From assembly GCA_005883075.1 (NCBI GenBank), contig VBAX01000054.1, positions 1 to 49,820 of the forward strand: a DNA stretch of 49,820 nucleotides, written 5' to 3'. Source of the stretch: Candidatus Bathyarchaeota archaeon. GTDB taxonomy: Archaea; Thermoproteota; Bathyarchaeia; 40CM-2-53-6. Within the stretch, counting starts at the first letter, position 1. Each line of letters begins with the position of its first letter. Of this stretch, positions 35,901 through 44,107 are shown piece by piece. Both the position numbers and the translations under genes were made by a program. The notes beneath the pieces are model-generated. The model did no database searches. It saw nothing but the letters and a program-made list of their open reading frames with translations, and had not been told where the DNA came from.

Positions 35901-38664
35901 AATTCCAGCTGAAGCTCACATATGGAGGAGTTCCCCCAGTAACCGTTGCACTAAAAGACACAGGTACGTTGACCTCAGTTGGACTAGTGCTCAACGTGAA
36001 GTTTGCCGTCATAGGAACCAGAGCAATCGCAAGGCCCTGACTCGAAATAACTTGGGTATTGACCGCGTCCGTTAAAGTAAGCGTTACAGTGAAGCTGCCT
36101 GCAGTCGAATACGCGTGAGTCACCGTCGCCCCTGATGCGGTCTGGCCATCTCCAAACATCCAGGAATACGTGTATGGTGTTATTCCTCCAGCGCCGGATC
36201 CTGTGAAGGTGATCAAGCTGTTTACTTGAGGCGATGATGGTGTGAACGTGAACGAGGCAGCCAACGCAGGGATAGTTACGGTTACAGTCTTACTTGCAAT
36301 AGCCTTTTGTTGCGGGCTGCTAGCGTCCGTTACGGTCAGAGTTACAGCGTAGGTCCCGGCCGAGGAATAGGCGTGGCTTGAATTCTGTCCGGTGGCCGTG
36401 GCACCATCCCCAAAACTCCACGAGTACGCGTAGGGTGTTGTTCCACCGCTGGCAGTGCCAGCGAATGATACGCTTTGACCTATTAGTGGAGAAGATGGCG
36501 CGAAGCTGAAGCCAGAGGTCAACGCTGGAGGCGCTGCTGTCGTGAGTTTCACATTGTACCAGTTCACGTCTAGTTCCTGGAACTGGAATCCCTCCGTCCC
36601 TATCTCTATCCCAGCAAGCTCACACGGAGTAGTGGTTGGTAGTCCCCATGCCGTTAGGTCGTCTTGGCACTGTTGCAGGACGTTGGCGGTTAGCGTGCCC
36701 GATTGTCCTAGGCTAGTTTGCAGAGTAACCTGGTCCCAACCGAATGAGTCTCCCGGGTTGTAGGTTGCAGTAGAACCAATTGTGCTGAATATTCCACCTA
36801 CATTCTCTACTCGAACCTGGGTGTCGAGACACTGATACGTGGAACCGCCTGCAGAAACAGGTCCGTTTGGAAGCCAGTAATAGAGCGCGATATAGATATG
36901 GTATCTATCTGAGCTTGGACTTGAGCCGGGATTGTAGGAGAGAACCGTGAAGTTTGCGCTCACACTTGATAGTCCGGTAGGAATGACACCTGACACTGGA
37001 GCCTGACATGGACTCCAAGGAAATGTTCCTTTCTGCGTCGTAGCGTAGTAGTAGATGGTGTCGCTTCCTTGGCCTGGATTTGACTGGCGAGTCTCTAGTA
37101 CGCCGTTAACAATCGTGGCGGAGCTGGTTGATGGAATAGCATTGCCACAACTCCAACCCTGAGGAAGGTTTGAGCAATTGCCAAAGTTCCCCGTTGGAGG
37201 TAGTATCACGGAAACGGTTTGTGAGCTCGTCGCTGTTTGTTGCAGTGAGGACGAATCCTTCCCTGTCTCAGCTACCGTGAACGACTGGGCCGTCATGTAA
37301 GTGTGGCTTACAATCGTTCCTGTTCCCGTTGACCCGTCGCCGAAGTTCCAAGTAAAAGTGTAGGGTGCGGTCCCGCCTGTGGTCACGGCGGTAAAGGTGA
37401 CCGGTGAATTAGTCGACGGAGTTGTTGGAAGAAACGTGAACCCAGTCGAGAGGGGAGGCGGGGTTCCCAAGACAGTCACGGTGCTAGAGCTCGTCGCAGT
37501 CTGGGAGGGAGAAGAAGAGTCCGTCACTTTTTCTGTCACTGTGAACGTTTGTGCACTGGTAAAGGTGTGAACGATCGATGATCCTGTTCCAGACGCGCCA
37601 TCGCCAAAATTCCAGCTGATGGAATACGGGGAAAGGCCACCGCTGCTTGTGGCCGTGAAAGTAACCGGTGCGTTCACCAGCGGCGCTATTGGTGAGACCG
37701 TAAAGCTTGTCGATAGTGGCGATGGTGTCGTCGTGCCAAAGAATTCGGTCATGGGGGTCGCGGTGCAGTCTGTTGAGACGATGCATGCGAGGCCCCAGTT
37801 CTTCTCCATCGTCGCGAGTAACGAATAATGATCGTACAGGGCCGTTGACTTGTAAGCAAGTTTCGCCGCGGGTCCGGCGAGAATTGTATAGACATAGTCG
37901 CTGGGGTAGCTGTTGTTTCCCTCGTCGAATGTTACGATGAGAGCAGCCTTGGTTGTGGTGAACACTGTGGAGCTGAGAATCTGCGGGATGAGAGTGCTCA
38001 TGTACGTGTCTCCTGAGGATATCGAGTTGTCGTGCATGTTGTGGCTGTTGTCAGGGTTGATCCAGATCAGGTTCGCCCCCCCGCCGTTGAGTTCAGTCAA
38101 AAGATTCGTAGGGGTGCTTGTCGAGAACGAGTGGATGTGGGAGCATCTGTTCGAACTGCTCACAATGTCGTTCATGAAGAGTAGGCTGGCGTGGTACGCA
38201 GTGCCGAAAGATTGGTCACAGCCACCTGAAGAACCCTCATAGTAAGCATCCCAGGTTAGTCCTGCTGATTCCATCCTGTCAATTAGATTAACCGCGTTTG
38301 AGGAATACGATCCACCCGGAGCAGTTGGTCCACTGTCGGTGGTGCTGTTACCGCCTCCTGAGAGACAGCCCCCTATGTTGGGAGAAGAATTGCTACAATC
38401 TCCGGCGAGTCCAGAGACCAAAGCGAGATAGTTGGGCTCGCTCGGGTGGTCTACCGCGCTGTATCCTTGAGAGAGAGACCATGCGTTAGCTAGCCCTGTG
38501 AGATACGGAGCAGAACTGCTTCCGTATATCTCGTTCAAATTGTGATTCTCTAGGATGAGAACAACAATATGGTCAAACATGCTCGGAGAAGCAGCTGATG
38601 CATTGGCGTTGGAGGCCGCAAACGCGGTTGCCGGTATGGCAAGTGCGATTGATGCCAGCAGCAA
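32959..38664 (-). CDS. secreted/surface phosphoesterase with about 12-13 PKD domains and C-terminal TM anchor
   Basis: Signal peptide; phosphoesterase domain (DHIVVLILENHNLNEIYG, DHPSEPNYLALVSG, ALIVTFDEGNN); repeated W[NS]FGDG; C-terminal hydrophobic helix plus basic tail. Confidence 0.85.
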   Translation of the reverse strand: MLLASIALAIPATAFAASNANASAASPSMFDHIVVLILENHNLNEIYGSSSAPYLTGLANAWSLSQGYSAVDHPSEPNYLALVSGLAGDCSNSSPNIGGCLSGGGNSTTDSGPTAPGGSYSSNAVNLIDRMESAGLTWDAYYEGSSGGCDQSFGTAYHASLLFMNDIVSSSNRCSHIHSFSTSTPTNLLTELNGGGANLIWINPDNSHNMHDNSISSGDTYMSTLIPQILSSTVFTTTKAALIVTFDEGNNSYPSDYVYTILAGPAAKLAYKSTALYDHYSLLATMEKNWGLACIVSTDCTATPMTEFFGTTTPSPLSTSFTVSPIAPLVNAPVTFTATSSGGLSPYSISWNFGDGASGTGSSIVHTFTSAQTFTVTEKVTDSSSPSQTATSSSTVTVLGTPPPLSTGFTFLPTTPSTNSPVTFTAVTTGGTAPYTFTWNFGDGSTGTGTIVSHTYMTAQSFTVAETGKDSSSLQQTATSSQTVSVILPPTGNFGNCSNLPQGWSCGNAIPSTSSATIVNGVLETRQSNPGQGSDTIYYYATTQKGTFPWSPCQAPVSGVIPTGLSSVSANFTVLSYNPGSSPSSDRYHIYIALYYWLPNGPVSAGGSTYQCLDTQVRVENVGGIFSTIGSTATYNPGDSFGWDQVTLQTSLGQSGTLTANVLQQCQDDLTAWGLPTTTPCELAGIEIGTEGFQFQELDVNWYNVKLTTAAPPALTSGFSFAPSSPLIGQSVSFAGTASGGTTPYAYSWSFGDGATATGQNSSHAYSSAGTYAVTLTVTDASSPQQKAIASKTVTVTIPALAASFTFTPSSPQVNSLITFTGSGAGGITPYTYSWMFGDGQTASGATVTHAYSTAGSFTVTLTLTDAVNTQVISSQGLAIALVPMTANFTLSTSPTEVNVPVSFSATVTGGTPPYVSFSWNFGDGSVLGSGNTPTHGYTAAGTFSVTVTVMDSAGKTGTSSAQSVVVKAGLGVSTATAGPNPANTGQTVNFIVTTSGGIAPVTCTWNFGDSASGTGCSTNHVYITAGNFTAMVTVKDSLGVAISESIVVKITVAPQCTVSLAFSPATPEATSPVTFTATATNCSAPVSFVWAYGDGSAGTGITSTHVYRTSGTFSITVTATDSSSPPQNATSSRSITVVAALTVPSAMASPNPNDAGVPSNFSASTNGGVGGVSCNWTFGDGASSTGCSATHVYSNLGTFTVVVTAQDSLGVTASKTVSEVVNARPTVSFTITPTSAISSQSVTFTATIVGGTNPFTFSWNFGDNSSGNGNVVSHTYSVQGTYTVTLTVRDANAQTAASTQTLSVAPSPLTASFAMTPSSGLIVGQLASFTASVSGGTSPYTFNWNFGDGTTASGNPVNHSFNMPGTYTVTVTVTDANAMTVTVPAGILVNPLLLAVTISGPTTGTVGRVVTFTATGSGGTTPYTFAWTATGGSPASGTGASFSTTYSTEGTFTVSVTITDANANTSIASQSVTVVALPITASFTVSTSPTIGVQVTFVASASGGTGGYSYAWNLGDDNTATGNPASHTYATAGSFTVALTVTDSSMTQTTITQIITVSQSPPAPLSASFTMSSASAQAGQSVTFMATSSGGTSPYLYSWSFGASSVSTGNPVSHSFTTGNYTVTLTVTDSSVPNETAIASQTITITTRLLTLVVPASQTVNEGSSLAFNVSATGDPSRTINLACDNCLAIGATFTLNGGLGFASGNFTWTPSEGRGPGTYIMTISASDGTLVVSANVSILVNEVIEQPVLIVPGPVHVRQGEYLSFMVNVTDPDWAADNMTLAASGLPDGASFDPSTGFFNWNVSSVQPGLYTITFTLTSDGSMVFQDSKVLIIHVDNGNGRCFICEFFSTAGTVLRTSTVTTNPWLLLLSGMIGLTTTLAVGTRRARAQLRRSRRLVCG

Positions 38665-38817
38665 TATGGCCAGAAGCGGTCGTCGGCCATTGCTGATTGG
38701 GGTCAGCTAGAATTGTCTCCCAGCCTCAGGTGGGAGAGCATACTAGTTGCTCTCGCCATGCTGGGTTGGCGCTTGCAACCGTGAAGCGTGTCAGCTAGAT
38801 TGTTTCTGACGTGACTC

Positions 38818-38840
38818 CTCAACCTGATGACCAAGGCAGA
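38818..38840 (+). repeat. possible partial R2 copy
   Basis: CTCAACCTGATGACCAAGG shares the AACCTGATGACCA core with R2. Confidence 0.25.
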
Positions 38841-39013
38841 CAGGGTCGTCCATGCAATAAGAACGTTTCGAAACTTTGACGACGTGGGACTGTTACTCGC
38901 GTGGGATGTCGATAAAACGCGGAGGGCAAGATATACTGGAACTGAATGGTTGAAAAGTCTCGTTAGGTGACGGCTTGTTATTAGGCGTGGTCCAACGTTC
39001 TGATCCTGTCGGA

Positions 39014-39093
39014 TCCCGGGTTTCCAACCTGATGACCACCCAAGAGCACGACAGCTCTTGGTTCGGGCTGTGCCTGGGACCCGCCCACTTAGC
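39014..39093 (+). ncRNA. candidate structured RNA element R2, copy 2
   Basis: CCCGGGTTTCCAACCTGATGACCACCCAAGAGCACGACAGCTCTTGGTTCGGGCTGTGCCTGGGACCCG; hairpin CCAAGAGC/GCTCTTGG. Confidence 0.55.
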
Positions 39094-39360
39094 TTCCCTA
39101 TCTTTGATCCAACGACGATCGGACCGTGAAACTAATCATTGACGCGTTCGCAGTAAAGATCCCAGAATGACTACGCGAGTTCCGGGAATTGGAAATCTTT
39201 TCTGGTTAGTATAATGTATGGCAACCGAGGCTTAGCCTGTTCCTAACCCCGATCTGCCCTGATTGGTTCAAGAGCCAACTGTACCTTGGACTCTAACGTG
39301 GAAACTGAATGGCTGGGACTACGAGAGAAAGCCCGGTGAGGCCCGATGTGTGGAGAGGGA

Positions 39361-40737
39361 TTAGACTATACTTGCGTATTGGTGGATTATAGCGGTGATG
39401 TATCGTATTCCTGCTATGAAATCGTCCGTTGTCGTATACTCGTTTGGCGCGTGGGCGTGGCTGTAAGCTGAGGGTGGCCCGCTTCCTGTCCAGATACTGT
39501 CCAGTCCTAGTCGTTTCGTGAATAGGTAATCGGGGCCTGATGCCGGGTTTCTCGGCAGAACCACAGGGCTACGCCCGTAGGCTATCTTTGCAGCCCTATC
39601 GGCAGCCTGGGCAATCGGTGCCGATGGCTTTGTTCTGGAGGGTTCTAGAAATCCTAGCGCTTTGACTTGGATGTCATCAAATCCGTGCTGATGCAAGTGA
39701 TTCTTTAGAACGGCGAGCAGTTTTTTCGGGTTCTGGTTGTATACGAGGCGGAAGTCGATCTTCAGCATCGCGTTTCCAGGAAGAACGGTTTTGGATCCTT
39801 GCCCGATGTACCCCGTTTTGAAGCCGCAAATTGTGCAGGTTGGTTCCATCAGGTATTTTTTCAATGCCTCTCTGTTTGTTTTTGCGTTGAGGAATTTTTT
39901 CAGGCCCCATTCTTTGAGATAGTTTTCTCCTCGGAATGGAATCTTGCCGACGAGCCTTGATTGTGCGGGCGTGAATGGTTCGACGTTGTCGTACCATCCT
40001 TTGATCAGGATCTTTCCGTCTGGGTTTTTCATCGTGTTCATTGCCCAGACTAGTCGCCAAGCTGGGTTGTCGACGAGGGGAGCGTAGGATGAGTGAAGAT
40101 CTTCTCTAGCCTTCTTGCATCTTAGTTCGACATAGAGTAGTCCTTTGACGCCTAGGCTGATCTTTGGGCGGCCTGTCTCGTCGAAGTCTCCATCGTAGCA
40201 GACAACACTGTCGGCTTTCAGTCGCTCCTTGTTATCGTCAATGAATCCTGGCAGGTGGGGGCTGCCGATCTCTTCTTCTCCTTCGAAGAGAAATTTCAGG
40301 TTGAGCGGTACATCACCGGTTGCCTTCAGAAAGCTCTCTGTGGCTTTGATGCAGCTGATGACGTTATTTTTGCTGTCGGCTGCGCCTCTCGACACAATCT
40401 TTTTTCCCTGCAATTTCGCATCGAAGGGTCCGGAATCCCATTCTTCCAGCGGCTCGACGGGTTGGACGTCATAGTGACCGTAGACTAGCAAGGTTTTGCC
40501 GGAAGATTTTGATTTTACCTCTCCGTAGACGATCGGGTTACCGTTTTTTTCTGGGAGAATCTGAGTCTTTATGCCGGCTGAGTCCATGTTCTTCTTGACG
40601 ATTCGGGCGCAGTCCGCGATGCCTTTCCCTTGGGCAGATACGCTTGGTTGTCGTAGGAGTGTGCGGAAGTCTCGGAGGAAGGGTTCCTTGTTTTTTTGGG
40701 TGTATTCGAAGGCCTGTTTCAGGCTCTGCTCTTTCAC
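39361..40737 (-). CDS. M20 family metallopeptidase (second paralog)
   Basis: LLVYGHYDVQP, LFEGEEEIGSPHLPGF, SHAHAPNEYTTTDDF. Confidence 0.9.
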   Translation of the reverse strand: MKEQSLKQAFEYTQKNKEPFLRDFRTLLRQPSVSAQGKGIADCARIVKKNMDSAGIKTQILPEKNGNPIVYGEVKSKSSGKTLLVYGHYDVQPVEPLEEWDSGPFDAKLQGKKIVSRGAADSKNNVISCIKATESFLKATGDVPLNLKFLFEGEEEIGSPHLPGFIDDNKERLKADSVVCYDGDFDETGRPKISLGVKGLLYVELRCKKAREDLHSSYAPLVDNPAWRLVWAMNTMKNPDGKILIKGWYDNVEPFTPAQSRLVGKIPFRGENYLKEWGLKKFLNAKTNREALKKYLMEPTCTICGFKTGYIGQGSKTVLPGNAMLKIDFRLVYNQNPKKLLAVLKNHLHQHGFDDIQVKALGFLEPSRTKPSAPIAQAADRAAKIAYGRSPVVLPRNPASGPDYLFTKRLGLDSIWTGSGPPSAYSHAHAPNEYTTTDDFIAGIRYITAIIHQYASIV

Positions 40738-40879
40738 AAGCCTATGGCTGGACTAACGTACTAATAGCATCTTCCAGAACACGGGGGTTCGAGCGAGCCC
40801 TCAATCCCATACCAGAAAACTGTCGTTAGGCCATTTTCTACACCCTTCACAAGCATAGACCCTCAAGAGTAGTCCGCGG

Positions 40880-41110
40880 ATTCGCCCATTTTCAGCCCTG
40901 ATCTCGAATCTGGAACGTGCCCTTCAACTCTCCCGAGATTCGTTCGGAGTTGTCGCCATCTTTCGATTACTATCTCAGCCAGGATTGTGCCCTGAATCGC
41001 CTGTCTCGCCTCTTATCGCCATCAGACAGGAAATGATTTTTGGAAAAGGGGAGTCTTAGCGACTGACCCTCGCCCCGTAAGAGTGGTTCCCTTGGACTAT
41101 TGCGAAACTA
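40880..41110 (-). repeat. dispersed intergenic repeat R1, copy 2
   Basis: Reverse complement carries GGCTGAGATAGTAATCGAAAGATGGCGACAACTCCGAACGAATCTCGGGAGAGTTGAAGGGCACG, two mismatches from copy 3 over 65 nt. Confidence 0.85.
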
Positions 41111-41289
41111 ACCGGTTTGAGAATGAAAGTACAGATTTCTCGCCGACGGCGATCGAATTCCGGTTCAGGACCAGTCCATGTCATCTGATGACAAATGGAA
41201 ATCTTTTAATCAGAACCCAGCCCGTGCTGCCTTCTGGGCTAGGATGCGTACAGAGCTAAGACGCCCATCCAAGAGACTGGTGAAAGCGC

Positions 41290-41568
41290 CTGCAAAAAGC
41301 AAAACGGAAAGAAGAATACGAAACACGGATAAAACAGGCCCTAGTCGTACTCAACGAAGTCTCCAATGACAATACAACCCCTCGCAACATCCGGCGCGCA
41401 GCCAAAGGCGCCATGGACGCGCTCCAGGCACAGGGTCACACAATAGGCGTTCGCGCCTCAAACGCCATATCAACGCTCGACGAGATCTCCCAGGATCCTA
41501 ATATGCCACCGTACACGCGTGTCAAGTTGTGGAACGTTGCTAGCATTCTCGAAGCAGTGAAAGACTAG
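41290..41568 (+). CDS. UPF0147 family protein, start/frame unresolved
   Basis: Open frame ...AKRKEEYETRIKQALVVLNEVSNDNTTPRNIRRAAKGAMDALQAQGHTIGVRASNAISTLDEISQDPNMPPYTRVKLWNVASILEAVKD*; no ATG/GTG/TTG in this frame after the upstream TGA. Confidence 0.7.
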   Translation: MQKAKRKEEYETRIKQALVVLNEVSNDNTTPRNIRRAAKGAMDALQAQGHTIGVRASNAISTLDEISQDPNMPPYTRVKLWNVASILEAVKD

Positions 41569-41818
41569 TCGCCTTCTCCAAATCCTTCTCAGCAGCCACG
41601 AGCCCGGCGTTAGCGCTCACCCGCCGGAGTTACGCGAAGGCCCGTTTTTTGGACAAGTATTTATCGCCAATCCCCACAATCATGGCCTGCTCGGAGCGGG
41701 AACCCTGAAAGGAAACCGGCTTCTACCCTTCCTTATCGCCCTCATACTACTAGCCTTCGCCCTGGGATCCCTCCCGAAGACCCAGTCCGGCGGATCAATC
41801 CTAATCAATTCTTACTGG

Positions 41819-42625
41819 TTGCTCTACATGCTATCTCTCGCACCCCTAGTTGGCCTCGGACTTATGGTTGGCCTGATAATCCTCCTAGTCTACAACTCAC
41901 GTCTCTTCTCGGACTCTCTTGGATATGGAATAGCCGGAAAGAGAAAACGGAGTAAGAAAGGGTCGATGCTCCTTCAGCTGATTATCGCCCTCGCCGCTTG
42001 GGTTGTCGCCCTGCAAGTCCTCGTCGCCAGATGCAATGGAATTTTCTGCACCTCCCCCAGAATAGTCCCGGACAACTCTACGCAAATTGCCGGAGCGGTT
42101 CCAATGAACCAGACCATCAATATCCCACTGCTCGGAGCTGCAAACCGGATCGGGAACTTTGTCCAGACAAACTGGTTCTACGCGGCCTTTCTAGGTCTTT
42201 TAGTTGTAAGTTCTGTAATCGTTGCCCGAGGAATCATCATGTCCTGGCAACAAACTAAGGCAGAACTTGCAGGCCTCATACCTGCAGCTCGGGCTGAGGC
42301 AATAACCTCAGTCGAGGATGCCTTCCGCATACTCAAGGCGCAGCCTGAGTCGGATCCCCGGACAAGAATCATCAACTGTTACCAGCGGATGGTTCAGGCT
42401 GCCCAGCGCCTTGGCGCGAGTATCACTTCGGATCAGACTGCTAGAGAACTGGAGGCGGCCGTAAGCAGGATGTTAATGATCAAAGGCTCATCTCTTCGAG
42501 AACTCACGGATCTCTTCGAGGAAGCTCGCTACAGCCTTCATCCGATCACTGAGACCGACGCAGAACAGGCACAACAGTGCCTGCTTAGTATTGCTGGAGA
42601 GATGAACATCACACTCAGCGTCTGA
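41819..42625 (+). CDS. membrane protein with DUF4129-like C-terminus
   Basis: TM segments plus C-terminal AYQRMVQAAQRLG-type helical domain (here CYQRMVQAAQRLGASITSDQTARELE); true start may lie upstream. Confidence 0.65.
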   Translation: MLYMLSLAPLVGLGLMVGLIILLVYNSRLFSDSLGYGIAGKRKRSKKGSMLLQLIIALAAWVVALQVLVARCNGIFCTSPRIVPDNSTQIAGAVPMNQTINIPLLGAANRIGNFVQTNWFYAAFLGLLVVSSVIVARGIIMSWQQTKAELAGLIPAARAEAITSVEDAFRILKAQPESDPRTRIINCYQRMVQAAQRLGASITSDQTARELEAAVSRMLMIKGSSLRELTDLFEEARYSLHPITETDAEQAQQCLLSIAGEMNITLSV

Positions 42626-42629
42626 AAAA

Positions 42630-43148
42630 TTGAAACGCAGCACTCTAACCCTTCTAGTCCTTGCCTCAGCCTTCTACTTTTTTCTTCTAACAATATTCCG
42701 AAATATCATTCCCGAGTCCGTAGCTCCCACCTTGTCGCTGCTGGCGTTTCCCCTCATTGTCTTGGCCCTGATTCTCACCTTGGACCTTCGACATCGCTCG
42801 ACCGCTCCAACGGAAACGAAGGTCCAGGAAGAGTCTAGAACGTTGCGCGCCAGGGACGTTCAATCGCTCACCAGACAAGTAGAGGTCGCGGGCAACGCTA
42901 GTCCGGCATATTTCGAGACGATCCTTCGAAACCGGCTTCGCGACCTCCTCGCTGCGAAGGTGAGCTTGGAAACCGGGATGGAAAAGGACTCTGTCAAGAA
43001 GGCTCTCGGGGACAACCAGCTTGGTCCGCGGCTTCTGAAAGATCCGAAGACTTACGCGCTACTATATTACCCTCCACCGCGCAGCCCGCACTCGCGCCTC
43101 CAAATGCTACGAGAAATTATCGATCGGATAGAGGGTTGGAAGGCTTGA
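42630..43148 (+). CDS. membrane-anchored hypothetical protein of MoxR operon
   Basis: Two N-terminal TM segments, TTG start, overlaps moxR. Confidence 0.65.
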   Translation: MKRSTLTLLVLASAFYFFLLTIFRNIIPESVAPTLSLLAFPLIVLALILTLDLRHRSTAPTETKVQEESRTLRARDVQSLTRQVEVAGNASPAYFETILRNRLRDLLAAKVSLETGMEKDSVKKALGDNQLGPRLLKDPKTYALLYYPPPRSPHSRLQMLREIIDRIEGWKA

Positions 43149-44095
43149 AGGTAGAGGACGCACGCGAGAAATGCAAGGAAGTTGTTGACCAAGTCAAGAA
43201 CGTCATCGTTGGCAAAGAGCCTGTCCTCGAGAAGGTGATGCTCGCGATCCTAGCGAACTCCCACATTCTATTCGAGGACTATCCTGGTCTCGCGAAGACC
43301 TTGCTGGCGCGAAGCTTCGCGATGAGCATGGGCTGTAACTTTTCCAGAATACAATTCACACCCGACCTTCTACCATCCGATATTACAGGGACGTACGTGT
43401 ACAACGTCAAGAACGGCGAGTTTGATCTCCGACGAGGCCCGGTTTTCACGAATCTGTTGTTGGCTGATGAGATAAACAGGGCTCCTCCTAAGACACAGGC
43501 TGCTCTCTTGGAAGCGATGCAGGAACGTCAGACAACGCTGGACGGGAAGACTCATCTTCTTACTGACCCGTTCATTGTTATCGCGACTCAGAACCCTATC
43601 GAGTACGAAGGAGTCTATCCTCTGCCTGAAGCCCAGCTCGACAGATTCCTTGTCCGTCTCCAGCTAGGATACCCGAACCGTGCGGAGGAGGTGGAGATTC
43701 TGAAGAGACGGATGCAACGGGGCCAGGAAGATATTCGGCTTGAGCCTGTTGCGAGCGCGGAGACGATTCTCGATCTCCAAAAAACAGTTGAGGGAATCCA
43801 CGTGGACGACGATGTTCTTGGATACGTGACCGATATTGTACAGTCCACAAGAGCTCAACGACAGGTCGAGGTCGGCGCGAGTCCCCGCGGATCTCTCGCG
43901 ATATTCAAGCTCGCTAGGGCGAGAGCGGTTTTCCACGGGCGAGACTACGTTATCCCGGATGATGTAAAAGAGGTGGCCGCGCCCGCTCTCGTGCACCGGA
44001 TGATCATGAAGGCAGAGTCTTGGGTCAAAGGCGTCAATCCTCGCCTGGTTGTAGACGAGATCTTGAAGACAATCCCTGTTCCCAAGGCCAAGTGA
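43136..44095 (+). CDS. MoxR-family AAA ATPase
   Basis: LFEDYPGLAKTLLARSFA, LLADEINRAPPKTQAALLEAMQERQ, IATQNPIEYEGVYPLPEAQLDRF. Confidence 0.92.
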   Translation: MEGLKVEDAREKCKEVVDQVKNVIVGKEPVLEKVMLAILANSHILFEDYPGLAKTLLARSFAMSMGCNFSRIQFTPDLLPSDITGTYVYNVKNGEFDLRRGPVFTNLLLADEINRAPPKTQAALLEAMQERQTTLDGKTHLLTDPFIVIATQNPIEYEGVYPLPEAQLDRFLVRLQLGYPNRAEEVEILKRRMQRGQEDIRLEPVASAETILDLQKTVEGIHVDDDVLGYVTDIVQSTRAQRQVEVGASPRGSLAIFKLARARAVFHGRDYVIPDDVKEVAAPALVHRMIMKAESWVKGVNPRLVVDEILKTIPVPKAK

Positions 44096-44107
44096 TTCAC
44101 ATAGTCC

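Noticed and set aside
33500-38000. Regularly spaced DNA repeats considered as CRISPR-like
   Set aside because: Spacing and sequence are explained by degenerate PKD domain coding repeats; no short identical repeats with unique spacers seen anywhere in the window
33437-38489. Many plus-strand ORFs opposite the PKD protein
   Set aside because: They mirror the repetitive coding strand of the 1901-aa gene, with low-complexity translations and no recognisable motifs
551-40737. Two M20 peptidases as a recent duplication
   Set aside because: Clearly diverged paralogs 38 kb apart; nothing unusual beyond family membership
40765-40815. Possible tRNA T-arm (GGGGGTTCGAGCGAGCCC)
   Set aside because: No matching acceptor, D or anticodon arms upstream
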